This document shows positions 1 to 7,583 of a stretch of 64,000 nucleotides of DNA, piece by piece. The notes under the pieces were generated by a model, which saw only the letters and a program-made list of their open reading frames with translations, was not told the DNA's origin and did no database searches. The DNA comes from Bryobacterales bacterium (lineage in GTDB: Bacteria; Acidobacteriota; Terriglobia; Bryobacterales; Bryobacteraceae). A program made the position numbers and the translations under genes. Position 1 is the stretch's first letter; the number at the start of each line of letters is the position of its first letter. The stretch covers positions 186,001 to 250,000 of the forward strand of contig JADJOP010000034.1 of NCBI GenBank assembly GCA_016713735.1. The letters run 5' to 3'.

Positions 1-360
1 GCGGCGCAGGCGCGGATGATGCGGTCGTTGCGCGCGGATGTGGACGAAGACGAGCTGATGCCTGAGCCGGGGTTTTATGCGCGGGTGTTGCAGCGGATTG
101 ATGTGCAGCGGCCGATTTCGATTTGGAATCTGTTTGTGGAGCCGCAGTTCTTTCATCGCCTGGCGTTTGCGACCTTCACGCTGCTGTTTCTGCTGGGGGT
201 GACGTTCTTCTCGTCGAACCTGCTGCCGGAGGCGCCGATGCAGGCGCACTCGGAGCCGGAAGTGATTCTGGCCCAGCCCGAACCTACGCCGGTGACTTCG
301 GTGAACCAGTCAGAAGGCCGCGACGCGATGTTGCAGCAACTGACGGTTTACTCGGAGTAG
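1..360 (+). CDS. Membrane protein, 5'-truncated by the window edge (possible anti-sigma/regulatory protein)
   Basis: The reading frame is open from base 1 (five codons precede the first ATG at 16), so the true start probably lies outside the window. The visible part has a charged cytosolic N-terminus, one hydrophobic segment at about residues 50-67 counted from the ATG at 16, and a short periplasmic tail rich in Pro, Glu and Gln. This is the layout of small single-pass anti-sigma-like proteins that follow ECF sigma genes in this phylum, but no zinc-finger or recognised domain is visible. A Spy-like periplasmic protein starts 13 bp downstream, so the two are probably co-transcribed. The membrane topology is well supported; the function is inference. 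Confidence 0.6.
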   Translation, partial: AAQARMMRSLRADVDEDELMPEPGFYARVLQRIDVQRPISIWNLFVEPQFFHRLAFATFTLLFLLGVTFFSSNLLPEAPMQAHSEPEVILAQPEPTPVTSVNQSEGRDAMLQQLTVYSE

Positions 361-373
361 GGCGGGACGCGCT

Positions 374-766
374 ATGACAGGATCGAGCGCCTCAATGTCG
401 CCGTGGCGCAATCCGAAAATCGTACTGATGCTCCTTTCGGTATTCCTGTGCGGGGCGGTGACCGGCATTGTGGCGATGCGCGTGAGCCAGCGCACGGTGT
501 CGGCCAAGCAGATGCCCTACTACAAAGAGGGCGGGCGCGAGATCTCGCTGCAGCGGTTCAAGAAAGAGCTGGACCTGACGAATGAGCAGGCGGCCGAGAT
601 CGAAGTGATTCTCGACGACTTCATGATGTACTACCAGACGCTGCAGGCACAGATGGATGAGGTGCGTTCCAATGGGAAAGACCGCATTCAGACGATTCTG
701 GACGACAAGCAGCGGGGGAAATTCAACAAGATGTTGAATGAGCTGCAGACGAAGAAGCTGCACTGA
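374..766 (+). CDS. Spy/CpxP-like periplasmic protein (heavy-metal-sensor-type)
   Basis: A 130-residue protein with an N-terminal membrane anchor or uncleaved signal at about residues 13-34, then an all-helical charged domain. It carries an LTNEQ stretch followed by heptad-like helices, which resembles the LTxxQ motif of Spy/CpxP and 'periplasmic heavy metal sensor' proteins. Those proteins act as envelope chaperones or stress sensors; here it would sit in the periplasm tethered to the inner membrane. It lies 13 bp after the membrane protein ending at 360, consistent with one envelope-stress unit whose sigma factor would be upstream of the window. Length suits the family. Family assignment is moderate and the ligand is unknown. 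Confidence 0.6.
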   Translation: MTGSSASMSPWRNPKIVLMLLSVFLCGAVTGIVAMRVSQRTVSAKQMPYYKEGGREISLQRFKKELDLTNEQAAEIEVILDDFMMYYQTLQAQMDEVRSNGKDRIQTILDDKQRGKFNKMLNELQTKKLH

Positions 767-795
767 GGGGGACCGCTCGGTTACGGCGTTGCTGC

Positions 796-2424
796 TCAGG
801 ATTTGCGGACGACGTCCCAGTCGACAACACCCACCTTTTTTGACCAGGATTCCCATTTGGCGGCGAGTTCGGCTGCTTTGGCGGGTTGGGTGGCGGTGAG
901 GTCGTTCATTTCGGTGCGGTCGGCCTCCATGTCGTAGAGTTCCCAGGCGCCGGGGTGGCGGGAGACCACCTTCCATTTGCCTTGGCGGACGGCGCGGTTG
1001 CCTTCGTGTTCCCAAAAGATTTCCGAGTGGCCTTTGCGCTGCTTGCCTTCGAGGATGGGGCGGAGGGATTTGCCCTCGAGCGGCGTGATGTCTTTGCCGT
1101 TGAACTTACCGGGGTATTTCGCGTTGCCGGCGTCGGCGGCGGTGGCCATGAGGTCGATGAGGTGGCCGGGTTGGGGGGTGAGTCCGCCTTTGTTCTGGAT
1201 GACGCCGGGCCAGTGAGCGATTAAGGGGGAGGAGATGCCGCCTTCGTGGACCCAGTGTTTGTAGCGGCGGAAGGGGGTGTTGGAGGAGTTGGCCCAGCCG
1301 ATGCCGTAGCTTTGGTAGTCGTCGTCGCGGCCGGGCATGATGGTGGGGATGTTGCCGCGGCGGACGGGGCGGCCATCGCGGGTTTTTTCGGGGATGCTGC
1401 GTCCGCTGGCTTGGGGGCCGAGGACTTCGGCGCAGCCGCCGTTGTCGGCGAGCATGAGGAGGAGGGTGTTGTCGAGTTGTCCGGTTTTTTTGAGGGCGGC
1501 GACGATGCGGCCGACGTTTTGGTCCATGCAGTCGATCATGGCGGCGTAGACGGCCATGCGGCGCATCTCCCATTCCTTGTTGGGGGCGTCTTTCCAGGCG
1601 GGGACATCGGGGTCGCGCGGAGTGAGGGGCCAGCGTTTGTCGACGAGGCCGAGTTCGACCATGCGGCGGTGGCGTTCTTCGCGGAGGGCGTCCCAGCCGT
1701 CTCTGTAGCGGGTTTTGTAGCGGTCGATGTCGGCTTCGAGGGCGTGCATGGGCCAGTGGGGCGAGGTGAAGGCGACGTAGCCGAAGAAGGGCTTGGCGGC
1801 GGTGGCGGCCTCTTCGATGTAGCGCGAGGCGTTGGCGCCGATGGCGTTGGTGTAGTAGAAGTCCTTGCCCTCGGGCTCGATGAAGTCGTTGTCGCGGGAG
1901 AGGGTGGAGGGGTCGTAGAAGCTGCCGGCGCCGTGGATGGTGCCGTAGAACTTATCGAAGCCGCGCTGGCGGGGCCAGTTGTGTTTGGAATCGGTGACGG
2001 GGGTGACGTGCCACTTGCCGGTCATCCAGGTGTGGTAGCCGCCGGAGCGCATGACTTCGGCGATGGTGACGGCGTTGGAGCTGAGGTCGCCTCGGTAGGC
2101 GGGGAACTTGCGGTCTTCCATCATGTGGCCGATGCCGGCCTGGTGGGGGTAGAGTCCGGTGAGGAGCGAGGCGCGGGTGGGGCAGCAGCGGGCGGTGTTG
2201 TAGAACTGGGTGAAGCGGAGGCCGTCCTTGGCCAACGCGTCGATGTTGGGGGTGCGGATTTCGCTGCCGTAGCAGCCGAGATCGCTGAAGCCCATGTCGT
2301 CGGCCATCATGATGATGACGTTGGGGCGGCGGGCGGCTTGGGCGGCAGGGGCGGGTTGCGCGGGGAGAGCGGCGGCGAGGGAGGCGGCCGAGGCGGTGGA
2401 GACGAACTGGCGGCGAGAGAGCAT
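796..2424 (-). CDS. Tat-exported arylsulfatase, formylglycine-dependent
   Basis: A 542-residue S1-type sulfatase that would hydrolyse sulfate esters outside the cytoplasm. The start at 2424 is chosen because it gives a Tat signal (SRRQFV, then an Ala-rich stretch), and a TACAAT box lies 8 nt upstream; the longer frame up to 2574 adds only low-complexity residues. Metal ligands are in the ADDMG segment (Asp42, Asp43). The formylglycine site is Cys80 in CCPTRASLLTG, matching C-x-P-x-R. The MTGKWH segment and the later ADNGG segment supply the remaining active-site residues. It is divergent from a Tat-exported Gfo/Idh/MocA gene with overlapping promoters. The substrate cannot be read; sulfated polysaccharides are likely. 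Maturation needs a formylglycine-generating enzyme or anSME not present in the window. Confidence 0.92.
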   Translation of the reverse strand: MLSRRQFVSTASAASLAAALPAQPAPAAQAARRPNVIIMMADDMGFSDLGCYGSEIRTPNIDALAKDGLRFTQFYNTARCCPTRASLLTGLYPHQAGIGHMMEDRKFPAYRGDLSSNAVTIAEVMRSGGYHTWMTGKWHVTPVTDSKHNWPRQRGFDKFYGTIHGAGSFYDPSTLSRDNDFIEPEGKDFYYTNAIGANASRYIEEAATAAKPFFGYVAFTSPHWPMHALEADIDRYKTRYRDGWDALREERHRRMVELGLVDKRWPLTPRDPDVPAWKDAPNKEWEMRRMAVYAAMIDCMDQNVGRIVAALKKTGQLDNTLLLMLADNGGCAEVLGPQASGRSIPEKTRDGRPVRRGNIPTIMPGRDDDYQSYGIGWANSSNTPFRRYKHWVHEGGISSPLIAHWPGVIQNKGGLTPQPGHLIDLMATAADAGNAKYPGKFNGKDITPLEGKSLRPILEGKQRKGHSEIFWEHEGNRAVRQGKWKVVSRHPGAWELYDMEADRTEMNDLTATQPAKAAELAAKWESWSKKVGVVDWDVVRKS

Positions 2425-2432
2425 CGCTTCAG

Positions 2433-2456
2433 ATTGTACAGAAGCGGAACTATAAT
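2433..2456. promoter_or_regulatory. Divergent promoter region between sulfatase and oxidoreductase
   Basis: On the minus strand, TACAAT occupies 2433-2438, 8 nt before the sulfatase ATG, suggesting an almost leaderless mRNA. On the plus strand, TATAAT occupies 2451-2456 with TTCAGA 17 bp upstream (2428-2433). A GAAGGGAG ribosome-binding site at 2464-2471 precedes the ATG at 2483. The two -10 boxes are 18 bp apart, so the two polymerases would compete. Confidence 0.55.
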
Positions 2457-2482
2457 GATGCGCGAAGGGAGTTCTATTTTTT

Positions 2483-3654
2483 ATGCCAGCTACTCGCCGT
2501 GATGTTCTCAAGACCGTGGCCGCAGCGCCGCTGTTCATTCCCGCCTCCGCCTTTGGAGCGAACGACAAGATCAACTATGCCTGCATTGCGACGGGGGGCC
2601 GGGGGCGCTATCTGATGGGCAAGTTCAATGCGCTGGGCGCGGCGTGCACGGCGATTTGCGACGTGTATGAGCCGAACCTGGACAAGGCGGCGGAGCTGGC
2701 GCCGGGGCGAAGCGGTATGGGGACTATGAGGAGTTGCTGGCGGCGCACAAGGATCTGGACGCGGTGGTGCTGGCCGGGCCGGATCATCATCACTGGCCGA
2801 TGTTGAAGGCGGCTTTGAAGGCGAAGAAGGATGCGTATGCGGAGAAGCCGCTGTCGTATTCGCTCGAGGAGAGCCAGACGATGGTGGCGGCGGTGAAGGG
2901 GTCGAAGCAGATTGTGCAGGTGGGGATGCAACGGCGGAGCGCGCCGGCGATCCACCAGGCGAAGAAGCTGGTGGATGACGGTGTGTTGGGGAAGGTGACG
3001 GTGGTGAAGCCGCAGTGGCATTGGAACATCGCCCAGCCGCTGGACAATTCGCCGTTGCCGGGGAAGATTGACTGGAAGCGGTTCCTGGGTACGGCGAAGC
3101 AGCGCGAGGTGGAGCCGATGCGGTTCCGGCGGTGGCGTTACTTCTTTGACTATGCCGGCGGGAACATGACGGACCAGGGGACGCACCTGATGGATGTGGT
3201 GCAGTGGTTCACGGGCAATGGTGCGCCGCGGTCGGCGGTGGCGCAGGGGTATGTGGCGAAGATGAAGGGGGCGGAGCATCCGGATGTGTTCAGCGCGGTG
3301 TTTGAGTATCCGGGGCTGATTGTGAACTGGACGCTGGACTATGCGAACTCGTATCAGAACGGGTGGTCGATTACGTTCCTGGGCGATAAGGGGACGATGA
3401 TTCTGGATGAAGCGGGCTACAAGGTGTATGCCGAACCGTGGAAGGCGGCGAATGCGCCCCTCTTCGAGGAGAAGGCACCGGTGCCGGTGGAGGCGCACAT
3501 TCAGAATTTCATGGACTGCATCAAGTCGCGCCAGCAGCCGAACTGCACGGTGGAGATTGCGGCGGCGGCGGTGGCCGGGCCGCACCTGGCGAACCTGGCG
3601 ATGTTCCAGGGCCGGAAGGTGCGGCTGGAGAACGGCATGCAGGTGAGCGGCTGA
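2483..3654 (+). pseudogene. Gfo/Idh/MocA-family oxidoreductase, Tat-exported, interrupted by a one-base frameshift
   Basis: The first part (2483 to about 2707) encodes a Tat signal (TRRDVLK) and the start of a Rossmann fold (CIATGGRGRYL). The second part (from about 2707 to 3654, another frame) continues with AKRYGDYEELL, the EKP motif (AEKPLSYSLEE) and the C-terminal dehydrogenase domain. Inserting one G in the GGGG run at 2704-2707 gives a continuous protein of about 390 residues, the normal length for exported glucose-fructose-oxidoreductase-like members. As written the gene yields only a short truncated peptide. This is either a recent inactivation or a homopolymer sequencing error. When intact it would be an NAD(P)-dependent sugar or inositol oxidoreductase; the substrate is unknown. 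Confidence 0.85.
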
Positions 3655-3659
3655 GAGGG

Positions 3660-4787
3660 TTACTTCTGCTGCGCTTCGGCGATGACCTCACTTTCAGTCT
3701 GACGGATGTTGGCGATGGGCATGCGGCGATGTAAGGAGAAGTAAGCCGCGAGCAGGGCGACCAGGGTCAGACCGAGCAGAGAGAAGAGCCAGATCATACG
3801 GCTGACGGGCCGGATGGGAGCGAAGGCTTCGCGAGTGTCCTGGGCCAGCAGGACGGTCCAGTTGAGGGCCGGATAGCTGACCTTGAGGCCGGTGCCGGCG
3901 TGGGCGATGAGGGTGCGCACGGGGCCGCTGAGCTGGACGATGTGGTGGCCGCTGGGCTTTTCGACGCCGGCGTGGGCGTCGAGGAGGGCGGCGTGTGCCT
4001 CGGATTTGCGCGTGGTATTGAGGCCGGCGGCGGCGCCGGTGATGATGGTGCCGTCGCCCTTGACGAGGAGGACGCGGCCTGTGCCGCCGAGTTGGACGCG
4101 GTTGACGATGGGGGCGAGGCTGTTGACGTTGACCAGGGCGTCGAGGGTGCCGATGAAGCGGTTGGATTCGGGCTCGACGATGGGGACGCCGACGCCGATG
4201 TAGTGGGCGTGGGTGGCGTCGTCATAGAGGACGTCGGTGAGGCTGGTGGCGCCGCGGCCGCTGGAGTAGATGTTCTTCCAGTAGTCTTCGTCGGCCTGGT
4301 AGAAGTCCATGGATTTGTGGGTGGCGGCGACGGTGCCGCCCTTGGCGTCGGTGACGGTGATGCGGAGGACGCGCGGGTCAAGCTGGTGGGCGCGGAGCAG
4401 GAGGCGTGACGCGGGGGAAGCGAGCATGGCGGTGACATCGGCCGAGGCCTGGCCGGTGTTCCAGTTTTCGTCCATGCGTTTCATACGGGCGGCGATGGCG
4501 TCGTCGCTCATGCCGGAATAGGTTTGGTTGGCGGCGCGGACGGCGGAGAGCAGCGCGGGTTCAGAGGCGAGGATGGCGACGCCGAGGACGCGCTCCTCGA
4601 TATAGCCGGAGACTTCGGCCGAGGTGATGCGGGCCATCGTCTGATAGTGGGAGCCGATGGTGTCTTCGAGCGAGTTGTTCGCTTGGGTGATGAAATAGAG
4701 GCCCGCCAGGCTCATGGGGATGATCGTGAGTAAGGTGCCGATCAGGAGCTTGCGGAAGGCGATTCGGAGTTCAAAGCGTTCGGGCAC
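3660..4787 (-). CDS. Membrane-anchored Cache-domain sensor protein without an output domain
   Basis: 375 residues from a GTG start at 4787, chosen because a near-perfect AAGGAGGT ribosome-binding site precedes it at 7 nt. Membrane helices lie near residues 12-32 and near residue 340, enclosing a periplasmic region that reads as a double-Cache (dCACHE) fold: a long first helix with coiled-coil character, then segments such as SMDFYQADEDYW and YIGVGVPIV. Such domains bind small ligands for chemoreceptors, histidine kinases and diguanylate cyclases. Only about 20 residues follow the second helix, so no HAMP, kinase, GGDEF or MCP domain is present. It may act with a separate partner. It has its own promoter (4919-4947) and a structured leader. 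Confidence 0.75.
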   Translation of the reverse strand: MPERFELRIAFRKLLIGTLLTIIPMSLAGLYFITQANNSLEDTIGSHYQTMARITSAEVSGYIEERVLGVAILASEPALLSAVRAANQTYSGMSDDAIAARMKRMDENWNTGQASADVTAMLASPASRLLLRAHQLDPRVLRITVTDAKGGTVAATHKSMDFYQADEDYWKNIYSSGRGATSLTDVLYDDATHAHYIGVGVPIVEPESNRFIGTLDALVNVNSLAPIVNRVQLGGTGRVLLVKGDGTIITGAAAGLNTTRKSEAHAALLDAHAGVEKPSGHHIVQLSGPVRTLIAHAGTGLKVSYPALNWTVLLAQDTREAFAPIRPVSRMIWLFSLLGLTLVALLAAYFSLHRRMPIANIRQTESEVIAEAQQK

Positions 4788-4822
4788 GGTTGCACCTCCT
4801 TGTTGAGGCTGCACGCGTGCGA

Positions 4823-4875
4823 CCACCGCCGGAAGAAGCTGACTGTGAGACACCACGACCTGGGACCGGCGGTGG
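4823..4875 (-). promoter_or_regulatory. Inverted repeat in the 5' leader of the Cache gene
   Basis: CCACCGCCGG at 4823-4832 and CCGGCGGTGG at 4866-4875 are perfect 10-bp inverted arms with a 33-nt loop. They lie between the predicted transcription start (about 4912) and the GTG at 4787, inside a leader of about 125 nt. I do not recognise a known riboswitch class. Confidence 0.4.
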
Positions 4876-4918
4876 AAACAACGATGCCGCGCCGCACGGG
4901 TCAGCACTCTTCAACCCA

Positions 4919-4947
4919 ATTGTTTGGCCATGGGGGGCTGGTGTCAA
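4919..4947 (-). promoter_or_regulatory. Sigma-70-type promoter for the Cache gene
   Basis: On the minus strand a perfect TTGACA (4942-4947) is followed after exactly 17 bp by AACAAT (4919-4924), a 4/6 match to the -10 consensus. It lies in the 238-bp gap (4788-5025) after the transporter gene, which otherwise holds no gene I can see. Confidence 0.5.
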
Positions 4948-5025
4948 GGGAAAGCGGAGGTGTGCGGCCGGCGAGGAGGCGCGGCGTGCGAGGGGGATGC
5001 GAGCGGGGGAGGAGGAGTTGGATCC

Positions 5026-6267
5026 TCAGGTGAACATCTGGCGGACGGAGATGCCGACCAGGGCGAGGGTGAGGCCAATCATGATGACGACGGCGCCCCA
5101 GGCGACCATGTTGTAAAGGGGGGAGTTGGTCCACTCCTTCATGACGCGGTATTTGTTCACGATGATGATCATGAAGATGAGGACGAAGGGGAGCAGGACG
5201 CCGTTGATGACCTGGGAGAAGAGGATCATCTTGACGAGGGGGAAGCCGGGGATGAGGACGACGCCGCCGCCGACAACGATGAGGAAGGTGAAGAGCCAGT
5301 AGAAGACGGGCGCTTCGCGGAAGGAGTGGTTGACGCCGGACTCAAAGCCGAGGCCTTCGCAGACGGTGTAGGCGGTGGAGAGGGGGAGGATGCAGGCGGC
5401 AAAGAGGGAGGCGTTGAAGAGGCCGATGCAGAAGAGGAGGTAGGCGTAGTCGCCGAAGGGCTTGAGGCCGAGGGCGGCGTCGGTGGCGTCCTGGATGTCG
5501 CGGGGCTGGTGGCTCCAGATGGCGCCGGCGCAGGCGACGATGATGAAGAAGGCGATGACGGACATGACGATGCAGCCGACGATGACCTCGATGCGGGATT
5601 CGGCGTAGTCGCGGGCGGTGATGCCCTTTTCGACGACGGCGGCCTGGAGGTAGAACTGCATCCAGGGGGCGACCGAGGTGCCGACCATGCCGATGAGCAT
5701 GGTGATGTAGCCGGGGTCCATGATGAGGACGGGGCGGACGGAGTAAATGGCGGCCTCTTTCCAGTCAGGCTTCACGAGGACGCCGGAGATGATGTAGCCG
5801 ACGTAGACGATGCAGGCGAAGAGGAAGACCTTTTCGATGCGCTCGTAGCTGCCCTTGACGATGAGGAGCCAGACGGCGATGGCGGCGAGCGGGACGGAGA
5901 TGTAGCGGCTGATGTGGAAGAGTTCGAGCGAACTGGCCACGCCGGCGAAATTGGCCATGACGTTGGTGAGGTTGGCGGCGACAAGGGCGGCCATGATCAA
6001 GAATGTGGGGCGGAGGCCGAACTCTTCGCGGATTAGGTCAGAGAGCCCTTTGCCGCTGACGGCGCCCATGCGGGAGCACATCTCCTGGGTGACGATGAGC
6101 AGGAGCGTGATGGGGAGGAGGGTCCAGAGGGGGAGGTAGCCGTATTTGGCGCCGGCCTGCGAATAGGTGAAGATGCCACCCGCGTCGTTATCGACGACGG
6201 CGGTGATGAAGCCGGGGCCGATGACGGCGAAGAAGACGGCGATCTGGTAGCGCAGGCGTTTGAGCAT
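5026..6267 (-). CDS. NRAMP-related metal transporter with a non-canonical metal site, probable Mg2+ type
   Basis: 413 residues with about 11 hydrophobic helices, the NRAMP length and order. The protein opens with GPGF as in NRAMP helix 1, but the DPGN metal-binding motif reads DAGG (Asp28-Ala29-Gly30-Gly31). In helix 6 the canonical Met-Pro-His reads Ala-Pro-Trp (Ala200-Pro201-Trp202). Loss of the Met sulfur ligand is known from NRAMP-related magnesium transporters (NRMTs), whereas classical MntH carries Mn2+/Fe2+. The gene starts 7 bp after a gene encoding MgtE-N and CBS domains, the Mg2+-sensing module of MgtE, which supports Mg2+ as substrate. Start ATG at 6267. The family is certain; the ion is inferred from motif changes and context. 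Confidence 0.85.
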   Translation of the reverse strand: MLKRLRYQIAVFFAVIGPGFITAVVDNDAGGIFTYSQAGAKYGYLPLWTLLPITLLLIVTQEMCSRMGAVSGKGLSDLIREEFGLRPTFLIMAALVAANLTNVMANFAGVASSLELFHISRYISVPLAAIAVWLLIVKGSYERIEKVFLFACIVYVGYIISGVLVKPDWKEAAIYSVRPVLIMDPGYITMLIGMVGTSVAPWMQFYLQAAVVEKGITARDYAESRIEVIVGCIVMSVIAFFIIVACAGAIWSHQPRDIQDATDAALGLKPFGDYAYLLFCIGLFNASLFAACILPLSTAYTVCEGLGFESGVNHSFREAPVFYWLFTFLIVVGGGVVLIPGFPLVKMILFSQVINGVLLPFVLIFMIIIVNKYRVMKEWTNSPLYNMVAWGAVVIMIGLTLALVGISVRQMFT

Positions 6268-6274
6268 GAGCGGC

Positions 6275-7516
6275 CTACCGTTGCCTCAGAACGGAGATGA
6301 CGTCGTCGGCGGTGATGACGCCGGCAAGGCGGCCGTCGCGGTGGGTGACGGGGAGGGTGATGAGGCTGTACTTGTCGAAGATCTCGCTGATCTGGTTCTC
6401 CTTGGCGTTGGTGTAGACGCGGATGAGATCGCTTGCGGCGAGGGCGCGGAGGGGGCTTTCCGGTTCGGCGGCGAAGAGGCGGGCGAGGGGGACGACGCCG
6501 GTGAGGCGCTCTTCGGGGTCGGTGAGGAGGATGACGTTCTGGAATTCGAGGAGCTCGGTTTTCTCGCGAACAGCGGCGAGGGCGGTGGCGACGTCGGCGT
6601 CTTCGGAAAGCGAGATGCAGTCAGTGAACATCATGCCGCCGGCGGAGTCTTCGTGGAACTCGAGGAGTTCCTCGACCTCGGATTTGGGTTCACTATCGAG
6701 CTCTTCGAGAATTTCGGCCTTGGTTTCCTCTTCGAGTTCGTTGAGGGCGTCGGCGGCTTCGGCGGGTTCCATCTCCTCGATGATTTCGGCTGCCTTTTCG
6801 GTTTCCAGTGATTCGAGGATGCTGGCCTGGATGTCGGGTTCGACTTCGGAGAGGGTTTCGGCGGCGACTTCGCTGTCGATGGTTTCGAAGATGGCTTCGC
6901 GGTCTTCGGGGGAGAGGTCTTCGACGATGTCGGCGAGGTCGGCGGGGTGCATCTCTTCGAGGTGGCGGTAGGTGATGTTGAGGCGGACGCGGCGCTGGGG
7001 GTCGGGCTCGAGGATGTCGGTGAGCGTCCAGGGGATGGAGTGGGGCGGAATGGGGCGCTGGAGGAAGCGGATCCAGCGGCGGGGGAGGGCGCCCTGGAGG
7101 ACGCGGCGGAAGACGCTGCGCATGCCGATGTCGACCTCGGAGATGCGGAGTTCGTCGCGGCCGCCGGTGTTGACGATGTGGAACGTCACGTCGGTGACGC
7201 GGACGACTTTGCGGCCCTTGGCGTCGATGATCTGTTGATCGAGGAGGTCGCGGACGAGGCGGAGCATGTATTCGTCGGCGTGGTAGGGGGTGAGCTGTTC
7301 GTCGGCGAGGAAGATGCCGTCGAGGGAGATGTGGCGGATCTGATCGTGGCGGATGGCGAGCCAGGAGTAAGAGGAGCCGATGAGGAAGCGGTCGATGCGG
7401 TGGGGGTCGAGGACAGGGACGATGGCGACGTCTTTGATGCGGCCGAGGGTGCGGCGTTTCAGGTCAAAGACGGGGAGCCCGGTGAGGTCGGTGAGATACA
7501 GGATCGACTCGGGCAT
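6275..7516 (-). CDS. Soluble MgtE-N / tandem-CBS protein with N-terminal PRC-barrel-like region
   Basis: 413 residues from the ATG at 7516; an upstream extension to 7591 is possible but overlaps the divergent gene. Residues about 1-190 look like two PRC-barrel-type repeats (LTGLPVFDLKRRTLGRIKDV and KVVRVTDVTFHI). Residues about 195-290 are the MgtE N superhelical repeat (EEMHPADLADIVEDLSPEDR, then further acidic repeats). Residues about 300-413 are a CBS pair ending DGRLAGVITADDVISVLRQR. The MgtE transmembrane pore domain is absent. In MgtE the acidic N/CBS unit binds Mg2+ and gates the channel; here the unit is encoded 7 bp before an NRAMP-related transporter, so I infer it gates or stabilises that carrier. 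Confidence 0.8.
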   Translation of the reverse strand: MPESILYLTDLTGLPVFDLKRRTLGRIKDVAIVPVLDPHRIDRFLIGSSYSWLAIRHDQIRHISLDGIFLADEQLTPYHADEYMLRLVRDLLDQQIIDAKGRKVVRVTDVTFHIVNTGGRDELRISEVDIGMRSVFRRVLQGALPRRWIRFLQRPIPPHSIPWTLTDILEPDPQRRVRLNITYRHLEEMHPADLADIVEDLSPEDREAIFETIDSEVAAETLSEVEPDIQASILESLETEKAAEIIEEMEPAEAADALNELEEETKAEILEELDSEPKSEVEELLEFHEDSAGGMMFTDCISLSEDADVATALAAVREKTELLEFQNVILLTDPEERLTGVVPLARLFAAEPESPLRALAASDLIRVYTNAKENQISEIFDKYSLITLPVTHRDGRLAGVITADDVISVLRQR

Positions 7517-7583
7517 GATGAACTTCCGGAGGCCATAGGGAATTTCGCTCTTCTCTCGTAGTGTAACGGTAGGATGGAGGGGA

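Noticed and set aside
1246..2502. 418-codon open frame on the plus strand over the sulfatase gene
   Set aside because: Antisense shadow caused by high GC; the product is a Gly/Val/Ala-rich string with no domains, while the sulfatase has all catalytic motifs. The same applies to the long frames at 4924-6036, 15811-17445, 17208-18413, 21786-23144 and 30703-32118.
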